Below, piece after piece: positions 21,652 to 29,847 of a stretch of 64,000 bases of DNA (the first letter of the stretch is position 1; each line of letters begins with the position of its first letter). Origin of the DNA: Agrobacterium sp. RAC06 (GTDB taxonomy: Bacteria; Pseudomonadota; Alphaproteobacteria; Rhizobiales; Rhizobiaceae); the NCBI RefSeq assembly GCF_001713475.1, contig NZ_CP016499.1, forward strand, positions 3,360,001 through 3,424,000, in the 5' to 3' direction. The notes beneath the pieces were generated by a model. That model was not told the DNA's origin and did not search any database. It saw only the letters and a list, made by a program, of their open reading frames with translations. A program made the translations under genes and the position numbers.

Positions 21652-22133
21652 ACGTGGAACAGACCCAGCCAACCCCAGAGGCGCGACTGAAATCGCTGGG
21701 GCTGCTGCTGCCCCAGGCCGCTCCGGCACCAATTGGTGCTTTTCGCAATCTGCGTATCGACCGTGGGACAGTTTACGTGTCGGGCCAAGGCCCGGTGCGA
21801 CCAGACGGTACTTTGATAAGAGGGCGAGTTGGTGACGAGATCACAGCACAAGACGCAACTGACCATGCCCGTCTCATCGGACTAAATATGCTCGCTGTGC
21901 TACGCGATGAATTCGGCACGCTCGACCGCATTGCCGGTGTGGTAAAGCTGGTCGGGTTCGTTAATGCCGTCCCCGGCTTCGAACGACATCCAGAAGTGAT
22001 CGATGGCGCATCTCGTCTGATGCATGATGTCTTTGGCGAAGGCGGTATCCATGCGCGGTCGTCGCTGGGCGTCGCATCGCTGCCGAACAATATTCCTGTC
22101 GAGATCGAAGGCATCTTCGAGCTTAAGCCCTGA
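21648..22133 (+). CDS. RidA/YjgF-family enamine-imine deaminase-like protein
   Basis: This 161-residue protein of the RidA family contains VYVSGQGPVRPDG, a central NMLAVLRDEFGTLDRI region and the C-terminal IHARSSLGVASLPNNIPVEI with the conserved arginine. Its length and form fit the longer RidA subgroup rather than the classic 128-residue RidA. RidA proteins hydrolyse reactive enamine/imine intermediates released by PLP enzymes. Its place directly before a PLP enzyme supports a role in clearing or finishing that enzyme's product. Start and DppF stop overlap (ATGA). Confidence 0.9.
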   Translation: MNVEQTQPTPEARLKSLGLLLPQAAPAPIGAFRNLRIDRGTVYVSGQGPVRPDGTLIRGRVGDEITAQDATDHARLIGLNMLAVLRDEFGTLDRIAGVVKLVGFVNAVPGFERHPEVIDGASRLMHDVFGEGGIHARSSLGVASLPNNIPVEIEGIFELKP

Positions 22134-22151
22134 CTGCGGAAGGACGAGATC

Positions 22152-23375
22152 ATGCCGCTTCAACATACAATTCAAGACAATTCCGACTGGGCGTGGCACG
22201 ACGCAAACAGATTGAGCCGCGTTATCAACGTGAACGGTACCATGACATCGCTTGGTGCCAGTCGCGCGCATCCCGAGGTTGCTCATGCGACGGCTCAAGC
22301 CATGGGTCACTTTCTGCGCATTCACGAGATGCAGGCAAGGGCCAGTGAAACCATTTCCGCTCTCACGGGGGCAGAAGCTGGCTGTCTAACCGCGTCAGCA
22401 AGTGCGGGCATCACGTTGGCAGTAGCAGGATGCATGACCGGACTTGACCCAGTTCGCGCAGAGGCCTTGCCCCGTAACCCTGGTCCCAGATCGGAAATCT
22501 TGGTTCAGGCCGGGCATCTCTGCGGCTATGGTGCCCCGGTGTCTACGGCCATTGAACTCGCCGGAGCAACAGTCAAAAGCATCGGGCAGTCAACCTTGGC
22601 CATGGACCATCAATTGCGTGGTGGCGTCAGCCCAATGACGGCTGCGGGACTTTATGTCGTATCCCACCATGTGGTTCACTATGGCCAGATCCCATTCGCC
22701 CGATTTGTTGAAATCTGTCATTCCGCAGGGATACCGGTGATTGTTGATGCGGCGTCCGAGTATGACCTGCAGGGTTTCATCGCTGCTGGGGCCGATCTTG
22801 CAGTCTATTCTGCTCACAAATTCATGGGCGGCCCGACCGCCGGCATCATTGCTGGCCGTCGCGATCTCGTGCGTGCAGCATACCTTCAAAACATCGGTAT
22901 TGGCCGCGGTATGAAGATTGGCAAGGAAAGCATGGCAGGTGCCATTTGCGCGATGGAGATGTGGATGGCTCGTGACCACGCCGCTGCTCGCTCCGCTGAA
23001 CGTTCTGCGCTGGAGATGTGGATGTCTCAGTTTGCCGGCATCCCCGGCATACTGCCTCGCATTGTGTCCGATCCAACCGGCAATCCGCTTGACCGGCTAC
23101 AGATCGACGTGGATGCGGAAGTCGCGGGCTCGACTGCAGCTGCGATCGCGCTCCATTTAGGCCGCCTGGATCCAGCGATTGTCGTACGCAATCATGAAGT
23201 GGAGTTGGGCTACTTCCAGCTTGATCCCTGCAATCTGGCCCCTGGTGAAGCGGAAATCGTGGGCCGAACTCTTCGTGAAGTTCTATTGTCTGCCTCTTCA
23301 ATTCCACACTCCGCCGATGATGCCGACGATGCACGCAACGGAGGGGTAGCTGCATACATGAGTTGGCTATCTTGA
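22152..23375 (+). CDS. SelA/DgaE-like PLP-dependent lyase or aminotransferase
   Basis: This 407-residue fold-type I PLP protein has the PLP lysine in YSAHKFMGGPTAG, the aspartate in IPVIVDAAS, and an early segment INVNGTMTSLGASRAHPEV that matches SelA-like proteins and D-glucosaminate-6-phosphate ammonia-lyase (DgaE). Such proteins catalyse eliminations on amino acids or amino-sugar acids, releasing ammonia and an enamine, the substrate class of the RidA protein encoded just upstream. An ammonia-lyase is therefore the best guess. Selenocysteine synthase is unlikely, given the catabolic operon and the absence of selB or tRNA-Sec. Confidence 0.8.
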   Translation: MPLQHTIQDNSDWAWHDANRLSRVINVNGTMTSLGASRAHPEVAHATAQAMGHFLRIHEMQARASETISALTGAEAGCLTASASAGITLAVAGCMTGLDPVRAEALPRNPGPRSEILVQAGHLCGYGAPVSTAIELAGATVKSIGQSTLAMDHQLRGGVSPMTAAGLYVVSHHVVHYGQIPFARFVEICHSAGIPVIVDAASEYDLQGFIAAGADLAVYSAHKFMGGPTAGIIAGRRDLVRAAYLQNIGIGRGMKIGKESMAGAICAMEMWMARDHAAARSAERSALEMWMSQFAGIPGILPRIVSDPTGNPLDRLQIDVDAEVAGSTAAAIALHLGRLDPAIVVRNHEVELGYFQLDPCNLAPGEAEIVGRTLREVLLSASSIPHSADDADDARNGGVAAYMSWLS

Positions 23376-23437
23376 CGCCAGGGGTTGCAATCGCGCCTAG
23401 CTCCCATAATAAGGGAGTAAAAGTTCAGGAGTGGAGC

Positions 23438-24211
23438 ATGGAAGACACACCGCGTTCCCGCACAAGCGGAATCGATCGCAGCCTGCAAATTCTTGATTCA
23501 CTCACGGAAACAAATCGTGAGATGAACGCCTACGAGCTTTGCAAGGCAATTGGTGCGCCGCAATCGACTGTGTACCGTCTGGTCGATGAACTTGTGGAAC
23601 GAGGAATGTTGACCCGTAGAAGCGACGGCCAGATCTGGCTCGGGCCTCGGCTTATGCGCTATGGTCTTTGCTACCGTGCCTCGATGGATCTGTTTGCGGA
23701 AGCCCGTCGTGAGATGCGCCGGCTTTGTGAGGAAACGGGCGAAACGGTGCAACTGTGTTCGCGCGACGAAGGTATGATGACTGTGATTGCAATGGTGGAA
23801 GGCGAAGGGCACTTCCGCGTGACGTCGGACGTGGGGACTCGGGTCCCGCTGAACTGGACAGCATCGGGCCGCCTTCTGCTTGGGCATCTCGAAGAAGGCG
23901 AGCGTATCGCAGCTTTTGCAAGGTCGGCGCGGTCATCACCAACGGGTAGAGCTGAAACCGATCCGCTGGTTCTTGCCCGGCAGTCGTCAGAGGACTTTCA
24001 GCGCAGACTTGCCATCCAGATGGGGCAATCCGAATATGCGGTTGCTTGCATAGCCGCTCCTATCCGCGATGAGCAAGGAGCTTGCGCCGCTACCATCTCG
24101 ATTGTCTTGGCGGATAGTCAAGCTGATGCTCGTGCGGATGAACTCGCGACAGCGGTCAAGAATGCTGCGCGTCGCATTGAACTTTCGATTGGCTTTGACC
24201 AACCGTCTTGA
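23438..24211 (+). CDS. IclR-family transcriptional regulator
   Basis: This 257-residue IclR protein has a winged helix-turn-helix (SGIDRSLQILDSLTETNREM, then GAPQSTVYRLVDELVERGML) and a C-terminal GAF-like effector domain (ETVQLCSRDEGMMTVIAMVE, RVPLNWTASGRLLLG). I chose ATG 23438 because it follows TTCAGGAG; earlier in-frame starts add non-family residues. It lies about 60 nt after the PLP enzyme and in the same direction, as the last gene of the operon, and probably represses or activates the operon in response to its substrate. Confidence 0.9.
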   Translation: MEDTPRSRTSGIDRSLQILDSLTETNREMNAYELCKAIGAPQSTVYRLVDELVERGMLTRRSDGQIWLGPRLMRYGLCYRASMDLFAEARREMRRLCEETGETVQLCSRDEGMMTVIAMVEGEGHFRVTSDVGTRVPLNWTASGRLLLGHLEEGERIAAFARSARSSPTGRAETDPLVLARQSSEDFQRRLAIQMGQSEYAVACIAAPIRDEQGACAATISIVLADSQADARADELATAVKNAARRIELSIGFDQPS

Positions 24212-24255
24212 GCCTGCCGCCAATGATGTGACATCGCCCCCACAGTCTTTAAGAA

Positions 24256-24287
24256 GGCCGTGGTCACGGCCCGGATGTGACTCCGGG
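24256..24287 (+). terminator. Possible terminator hairpins after the IclR gene
   Basis: Two adjacent inverted repeats occur: GGCCGTG-GT-CACGGCC (24256-24271) and CCCGGA-TGTGAC-TCCGGG (24270-24287), the latter followed by CATTTAG. Neither has a strong T tract. They could end the upstream operon transcript. Confidence 0.4.
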
Positions 24288-24409
24288 CATTTAGCCTGTC
24301 TGACGCCGAGCGGCTGACAGATGCCGTGCCACGAATTCTCGCCGGATTCTCACCCAATCTTCAGATTGAGTGACGCCTTACGGGCCGTCCGAGAGGTCCA
24401 GAAAGAGCT

Positions 24410-24601
24410 TCACCAACGCCGCATTGATGAAGTAGTCACTCTCGCCCGAGCAACGGTCGTGGCGGAAGTCTCAGCCACGGCTTCGAGCATATAGATGACC
24501 GAAGCCGCCCAGTCCCCTGTGTCCCGAACGGCCTGAAGGTGCCGATAATAGTCGGCCTTGTCGCGGGTGATGAAGCGCGGCAAGTACAGCACTTGGAAAG
24601 C
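24410..24601 (-). pseudogene. Fic-family protein, C-terminal fragment
   Basis: About 60 codons on the minus strand read VLYLPRFITRDKADYYRHLQ and AVRDTGDWAASVIYMLEAVA, the helical region that follows the catalytic HPFxxGN loop in Fic proteins. The Fic motif and the upstream domain are absent, so this is a leftover of a larger AMPylase-type gene. It shows that other material was once between the two transport operons. Confidence 0.65.
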
Positions 24602-25143
24602 CGTCCAGACGGTATTTCTTAACTCTCATCAGGTGTGGGCAGATATTGCGGGAAGGGGTTCTGTGGTGACCAGCAGCATGGGGGGGCTTTGAGCAAACCA
24701 TCTTAGCAGGGCGAGGGAAGACATGTTTTGCAACGGCCCCCGATCATTCCGGTCGCCAGTGCCATCCCTTCGACCAACAATCACCTAAGCCTGTTCGGTT
24801 TCAATCGTGCAACCCGCGTCAGTCCGGGCCGTGTTGGCTGCCTTCAGCGTCCTGAAGTCCAAATCACCCAAGGCGGCCTTAAGATCACCACCTCACCCTT
24901 GCTATCTCGCGTCCCGGACTCTCGGACGGTCGCGTGATGCGCGACGAAAACGACTATCCAGGCATGGACGCCGAAAGGTACCGCATCACCTGCTTTAGAG
25001 GTGTCGGCAAGGCAACAGCAGAGTACTGCGAAAAGGGAATGTCCTCGGTCATCGTCGCATCCACTATATTAAGTGGACCGACGCAACCGTACCGACCGCT
25101 GTGACGAATTCCCGTTTTGAAAGGAAGGGATTCCCCTAAAGGC
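24602..25143. other. Intergenic region without recognisable gene
   Basis: Only short frames are present. One on the plus strand from about 24937 (MRDENDYPGMDAERYRITCF onward, 55 codons) has no family I recognise. The region looks like further gene debris between the IclR-ended operon and the ROK-headed operon. Confidence 0.5.
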
Positions 25144-25163
25144 CCGGCGGAGACGCCCGCCGG
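25144..25163 (+). terminator. GC-rich hairpin upstream of ROK operon
   Basis: CCGGCGG (25144-25150) and CCGCCGG (25157-25163) enclose AGACGC. There is no T tract. It may isolate the ROK operon from upstream transcription. Confidence 0.35.
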
Positions 25164-25215
25164 TGCATTGGTGCCTTCGGATCAGATTCTGCTTGACTAA
25201 ATCACAGCGCCATAG

Positions 25216-25240
25216 TTAGTTCGTCAACAGAACGAATTAA
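25216..25240. promoter_or_regulatory. Probable ROK-family operator
   Basis: TTAGTTCGT (25216-25224) and ACGAATTAA (25232-25240) form an inverted repeat with one mismatch around a 7-base spacer, ending 11 bases before the ROK start codon. NagC/Mlc-type operators are AT-rich palindromes with TTCG/CGAA arms, which this resembles. It is probably the autoregulatory site of the ROK repressor. Confidence 0.65.
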
Positions 25241-25251
25241 TAAGGTGCTAA

Positions 25252-26472
25252 ATGGAACCCGCCCAGTCCCACTCGTTTTCCCGGCAGGTTTCGCTTTGCA
25301 TGACGATGCAGTCGATCATCCATTGCGGACCAATCTCGCGCGCTTCGATCTCGAAACAGACCGGGCTTTCAAAGCAAACGGTCTCGGAACTCGTGCGCAT
25401 CCTCGAAGAGGAAGGCTGGGTCAGCGAAACGGGCCGGACTTCTGGCCACGTCGGTCGTACGGCCACGACCTATGAACTGATCCCAGACAGTGCTTTCATG
25501 GCTGCCGTCGATCTGGGTGGCACAAAACTTCGTGTGGCCATCGTTGATCTGGCCGGTTCTATCGTCGCAGAAGTTGTCGCTCCGACCCATCCCGATGGTG
25601 GCCGGGCCGTTGCGGTCCAAATAGGTGAGCTGGTCGAGGCCGCGGTCATGCAAGGCAATGTCGACCGGACGCGGGTTCGGCAGACGGTTGTCGGTTGTCC
25701 GGGTGTCCCGGATCAGGCCACTGGATATGTGCGCTTCGCGCCAAACATTGCAGGAATCGATAGTTTTGATTTCCGGGGTGCCGTGTCTAAGGAAACCGGC
25801 ACGCAAGTCATGCTGGAGAATGACGTCAACCTTGCCGTTCTGGGCGAGCAATGGCTTGGGGCAGGGCGCGGGATCGACCATCTCGCTTTCATTGCCCTGG
25901 GAACCGGCATTGGTGCAGGCCTGATCGTGAATGGTAACTTGTTGCGTGGGGCGTCCGGCGCAGCAGGGGAACTTGGCTATTTGCCCTTTGGCGCCGATCC
26001 GTTCGAGGCCGAGTCACTGCGGGTTGGTGCTTTTGAACGAGTGACAGCCACTCAGAGTATCCGTTCGGCTTATCAGTCGGCGACTGGGCGCGCCATCGAA
26101 GTGCCAGCGATATTCTCAGCTGCCGCAGAAGGCGATGCAGCAGCACAGGTTGTCCTTGACGGCGTAGCCCGGCAGCTTGCCCGCGCGGTGGCCACACTAG
26201 GCGCTGTGATCGCGCCCGAGGTCGTTATCCTTGGTGGCTCGATTGGCGCGCGCCCGGAGATCATCGCGGCGACCGAAGCCGAGCTGGCGCGATGTTTTCC
26301 CTTCCCAATCCGTGTCGTTCCAAGCCTGCTTGGAAACCACGCTGCTCTCAGCGGTGCCGTGGCGATCGGCCTTACCGAACTGCATACGGCGCTCTTTGCT
26401 CAGTCCGCCCCGGGTGCAGTCGTAACGCTCCCGGCGCCTAAGCCTGGCTTGATCCCGAGGGCAGCAGAATGA
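25252..26472 (+). CDS. ROK-family transcriptional regulator
   Basis: This 406-residue protein has an N-terminal winged helix-turn-helix (GPISRASISKQTGLSKQTVS, ILEEEGWVSE) and a C-terminal ROK sugar-kinase-like domain with VDLGGTKLRVAIVD, ENDVNLAVLGE, GTGIGAGLIVNG and GELGYLPFG. The zinc-binding CGCGxxGCxE motif of sugar kinases is absent, as in some regulators. Ligands in the family are usually sugars or amino sugars. It begins the operon, and its stop overlaps the start of the M20 gene (ATGA), so regulator and enzymes are co-expressed. Confidence 0.9.
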   Translation: MEPAQSHSFSRQVSLCMTMQSIIHCGPISRASISKQTGLSKQTVSELVRILEEEGWVSETGRTSGHVGRTATTYELIPDSAFMAAVDLGGTKLRVAIVDLAGSIVAEVVAPTHPDGGRAVAVQIGELVEAAVMQGNVDRTRVRQTVVGCPGVPDQATGYVRFAPNIAGIDSFDFRGAVSKETGTQVMLENDVNLAVLGEQWLGAGRGIDHLAFIALGTGIGAGLIVNGNLLRGASGAAGELGYLPFGADPFEAESLRVGAFERVTATQSIRSAYQSATGRAIEVPAIFSAAAEGDAAAQVVLDGVARQLARAVATLGAVIAPEVVILGGSIGARPEIIAATEAELARCFPFPIRVVPSLLGNHAALSGAVAIGLTELHTALFAQSAPGAVVTLPAPKPGLIPRAAE

Positions 26473-27725
26473 CCGGCCGCGACACCTTGATCACCCGACT
26501 GCGCGCCCGTCTGGACACGGCCGCAGCGACCGATCTGCTGGCACGGGCAGTGCAAGCGGCCTCGGTCACCGGTGACGAGGCCAACATGGTTGCGATGCTG
26601 CGGCCCGAGATGGAGCGCCTTCGCCTTTCACCACGTGTCGAGGAATTCCTCGCGGGCCGCCCCAACATAAGCGGGCGACGACCCGGCGCAGGAACAGGTC
26701 CGGACCTGCTGTTCATTGGGCATACCGATGTGGTCCACCCTCGCGACTGGAGGGATTATTGGGCTGGTCACGCCCAGCAAGACCCGTTTGGTGCGGCAGT
26801 CGTCGATGGCGAACTTTGGGGGCGTGGTGCTGCCGATCTTAAAGCAGGCATATGCACTGCGCTGGCCGCGTTGGACTTGATTGACCGGTCGGGCATCCGT
26901 CTCGCAGGCAGCGTCTCATATGCTTTCGTCGGCGACGAAGAGAGCGGCGAGACTGGAACGGGCATCAGCGCGGGCATGCGGCAATGGGCCAATTCCGTCA
27001 CCTCTGGCAAACTTCCCCGCCCTGACCTTGCTGTCTATGTCGAGCCGACACGATTGCAGGTGCTGCCTACGCAGATAGGGTTTTACATCGCGGACGTGAA
27101 GCTAACCGGACAAGCGGCCTACTTTGGTCGCCCCGATCTTGGCCGGGACGCATTGCGGGCCGCGCACAGAGTTTTGCAGGCGATTTGGGATCATTCCGAC
27201 CAGCTTTCAACAGCCCGCGAGCATCCGCTACTGGGTCGGGCCTTCACATTGGTTACAGGGCTTGAGGCCGGCGGCCTGATCGCAGTACCTGGCGAATGCC
27301 GTTTCTCTATGATCGGCAAGCTGCTGCCGGGTGACAGCCTTGATCGCGCGACCGCCGAACTCGAAGCGGTGATCCGCGCAGCGACCCCGGCGGATATCGG
27401 CATCGAGATCGTCTTTCCAGCTGGGCGTGACCATCCACGCGGCGGATCGCCTGCCGGCATTGCGGTTGATCATGACTTGGTCAGGACCTTGTCCAACTGC
27501 ATTGCATCTGTCCGCCCGGATCGCGGCGGCATCGAAGGGGCACCGTTCTGGTCGGAAATGCCCTTCCTCACACAGACGATCGGCATCCCGGCTGTCTACT
27601 GCGCGCCCGGTGACATCTCGATCTGCCACACCAACTTCGAGCGGGTGCCGCTGAAGGACTACCACGACGGCATTCTGGCCTTCGCGGCTTTCATCGCCAC
27701 CACTTGCGGAATCCTGCCCGAGTGA
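26469..27725 (+). CDS. M20-family metallopeptidase/deacylase (ArgE/DapE type)
   Basis: This 418-residue M20 enzyme has metal motif IGHTDVVHP (His and catalytic Asp), WGRGAADLKAG (bridging Asp), GDEESGE (catalytic and metal Glu), and a C-terminal histidine in ISICHTNFERVPL. It contains the inserted dimerisation domain near the middle. M20 enzymes remove N-acyl groups or cleave small peptides (ArgE, DapE, CPG2). No signal peptide is seen, so it acts in the cytoplasm, probably on the compound brought in by the neighbouring importer. An N-acyl or peptide-linked amino compound is inferred. Confidence 0.88.
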   Translation: MTGRDTLITRLRARLDTAAATDLLARAVQAASVTGDEANMVAMLRPEMERLRLSPRVEEFLAGRPNISGRRPGAGTGPDLLFIGHTDVVHPRDWRDYWAGHAQQDPFGAAVVDGELWGRGAADLKAGICTALAALDLIDRSGIRLAGSVSYAFVGDEESGETGTGISAGMRQWANSVTSGKLPRPDLAVYVEPTRLQVLPTQIGFYIADVKLTGQAAYFGRPDLGRDALRAAHRVLQAIWDHSDQLSTAREHPLLGRAFTLVTGLEAGGLIAVPGECRFSMIGKLLPGDSLDRATAELEAVIRAATPADIGIEIVFPAGRDHPRGGSPAGIAVDHDLVRTLSNCIASVRPDRGGIEGAPFWSEMPFLTQTIGIPAVYCAPGDISICHTNFERVPLKDYHDGILAFAAFIATTCGILPE

Positions 27726-27751
27726 TCGGGCCAACATCAGGGAGAACGACC

Positions 27752-28813
27752 GTGAAAATTGCGACGAGGAAACTTCTGGCATCGCTTTCGGTGCTCACGC
27801 TGCTGGCACTTCCCGCCAGCGCGCAGACCGTTGGGCCATCGGGCGAGGCAGCTACGCCCGCGTCCGAAATCACCTTGGACGAAGCGCAGGCGGCTGAACT
27901 TAAAGTCAAGGGTCTGAAGGCGGCCCTGCTCTGGCACGACCAGGCCGACTTCGTGAACGCGGTAACGGCAGGTGCGACTGATGAGTTCACCCGCCTGGGG
28001 ATCGAAGTTGTCGCTACCACCTCGGCTGGGTTTGATAGCGCCAAGCAGTTGGCCGATGTCGAAACCACGATGGCACTGAAACCCAATATCATTCTGTCGC
28101 TGCCTTTGGATCCGGTGGCTTCAGCTGCAGCGTTCAAGAAGGCCAGCGAAGCCGGCATAAAGCTGGTGTTCCTGTCGAACCTGCCTGCTAACTACAAACA
28201 CCCCACGGATTATGGCGCCATTGTAACAGATGATCTGTTCCAGATGGGCAAACAGGCGGCAGATGTTCTGGCGACTTCGATGGGTGGCAAGGGCAAGGTC
28301 GGTTGGATTTTCCATGATGCTGCCTATTACGTCACCAACCAACGCGACAACGCCTTCAAGACCACGATCCAGAATGACTACCCCGACATGCAGATTGTGG
28401 CCGAAGCCGGGATCAGCGACCCGGCACGCGCCGAAGAAATCGCCAATGCGATGCTGCTGCAAAACCCTGATCTTGGTGGCATCTACGTCACTTGGGCGGG
28501 CCCGGCCGAAGGTGTGCTGGCAGCTCTTCGCGCGACTAGCAACACCACAACCAAGATCGTGACGCTGGACCTGTCGGAACCCATCGCGCTTGACATGGTC
28601 AAAGGTGGCAACGTGGCCGGGATCGTCGCTGACGAGGCTTACGAGCTGGGTCGTGCCATGGCGGCCGTTGGTGCCCGCGCCGTCTTGGGGGTCGAAAACC
28701 CGCCCTTCATCGTCGCCCCCGCATTGACCGTCACCAAGGATAACGTCGTCGAGGGCTGGCGGAAGTCCCTGCACAAAGACGCGCCGCAGTCAGTGCTCGA
28801 CGCCTTGAAGTGA
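27752..28813 (+). CDS. Sugar-type (CUT2) ABC transporter substrate-binding protein
   Basis: This 353-residue periplasmic binding protein has signal peptide ALLVLTLLALPASAQ-like sequence at residues 9-25 (LASLSVLTLLALPASAQT). Family features are KAALLWHDQADFVNAVTAGA, IILSLPLDPVASAAAFKKAS and GAIVTDDLFQMGKQAADVL, matching RbsB/FrcB-type receptors. The start is GTG 27752, preceded by CAGGGAGA. It is followed by one permease, a PLP enzyme and a single-domain ATPase. The ligand is unknown; a sugar alone would not explain the M20 and PLP enzymes. Confidence 0.9.
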   Translation: MKIATRKLLASLSVLTLLALPASAQTVGPSGEAATPASEITLDEAQAAELKVKGLKAALLWHDQADFVNAVTAGATDEFTRLGIEVVATTSAGFDSAKQLADVETTMALKPNIILSLPLDPVASAAAFKKASEAGIKLVFLSNLPANYKHPTDYGAIVTDDLFQMGKQAADVLATSMGGKGKVGWIFHDAAYYVTNQRDNAFKTTIQNDYPDMQIVAEAGISDPARAEEIANAMLLQNPDLGGIYVTWAGPAEGVLAALRATSNTTTKIVTLDLSEPIALDMVKGGNVAGIVADEAYELGRAMAAVGARAVLGVENPPFIVAPALTVTKDNVVEGWRKSLHKDAPQSVLDALK

Positions 28814-28886
28814 TGCGACCTGCTGCGCCCGGTCGTCGCCTGGCGCAGCACCACTTCTCGCCCTTCTCTCTGTTTGGACGCATGTT

Positions 28887-29834
28887 ATGAACTTTACACT
28901 CCCCTCGCGCGCCGCCTTGCAGGGACTGATCGTCTATGCCGGCTTTGTTCTGATCTTCCTTTTCTTCTCGGTTATGCTTTGGGATCGCGGGTTTCTGTCG
29001 GCCCAGAACCTGACCAACATCGTCTTGCAGACGGCGCCCGCGACGGTGCTGGCCGTCGGGCTTGTTTTTGTGCTGGCAGCTGGGGAAATCGACCTGTCCT
29101 TTGGCGCTGCCGTTGCATTGGCCGCGATCGTCGCGGCCATGGTGATGCGGGTCTATCCTTGGCCTATTGGCGTGCTGGCTGGAATGGGAACCGGCATGGC
29201 CGTTGGGCTGGTGAACGGTGCTATTGTCGCCTATGCGCGGCTGCCCTCCTTTCTGGTCACACTGGCCACTATGGGCGTCGTCGCCGGACTGGCGCGTGAG
29301 TTGTCGAACCTGCAATCCATTCCTGTCACCGCAGAGCCATTCATCGCTGTCTTCGGCGGCGGCCGCGTTTTCGGCATCCCTTCGCTGGTTCTCTGGACCA
29401 TGGCAGCGCTGGTAATCGGCCATCTGATCTTTCGGGAAACCCGTTATGGCGCACATGTTCTGGCCACAGGCGACAACCCGAGGGCGGCCCTGGTATCTGG
29501 TATACGCGTCGTGCGCCTGCGGCTTTCGGTCATGGTGCTGTCTGGGGCCTGCGCGGGTCTGGCTGGGCTCCTCTATGCAGGCCGCCTACAGGCCGCCCGC
29601 TATACCTTGGGTGAGAGCGATCTGATGACGGTGATCGCAGCTGTCATCGTCGGTGGCACAGCTTTGAGCGGCGGTCGGGGGACTATTCCGGGCGCGCTGG
29701 TCGGCAGTCTGATGATGGGCATGTTGTCAAATGGGCTGATCCTGATGGGCCTGTCCGTCTCTTGGCAGATGATCATCAAGGGCCTGATCGTACTGGTTGC
29801 CGTTGCCGTTTCGTTGCGCGAACCCAACCGCTAA
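28887..29834 (+). CDS. Sugar-type (CUT2) ABC transporter permease, RbsC/FrcC-like
   Basis: This 315-residue permease has 8-10 membrane helices. Characteristic stretches are GEIDLSFGAAVALAA, LPSFLVTLATMG, GDNPRAALVSGI (family: GgN..AA..SGI) and VIVGGTALSGGRGTIPGALVG. It forms a homodimeric channel for the preceding binding protein. The initiation site is ATG 28887, about 70 nt after the receptor gene. Confidence 0.93.
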   Translation: MNFTLPSRAALQGLIVYAGFVLIFLFFSVMLWDRGFLSAQNLTNIVLQTAPATVLAVGLVFVLAAGEIDLSFGAAVALAAIVAAMVMRVYPWPIGVLAGMGTGMAVGLVNGAIVAYARLPSFLVTLATMGVVAGLARELSNLQSIPVTAEPFIAVFGGGRVFGIPSLVLWTMAALVIGHLIFRETRYGAHVLATGDNPRAALVSGIRVVRLRLSVMVLSGACAGLAGLLYAGRLQAARYTLGESDLMTVIAAVIVGGTALSGGRGTIPGALVGSLMMGMLSNGLILMGLSVSWQMIIKGLIVLVAVAVSLREPNR

Positions 29835-29847
29835 CAGGAGGCTCCTC

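Noticed and set aside
22152..23375. Selenocysteine synthase (SelA)
   Set aside because: The fold is SelA-like, but the gene lies in a catabolic transport operon, with RidA and no selB or tRNA-Sec nearby. A DgaE-like lyase fits better.
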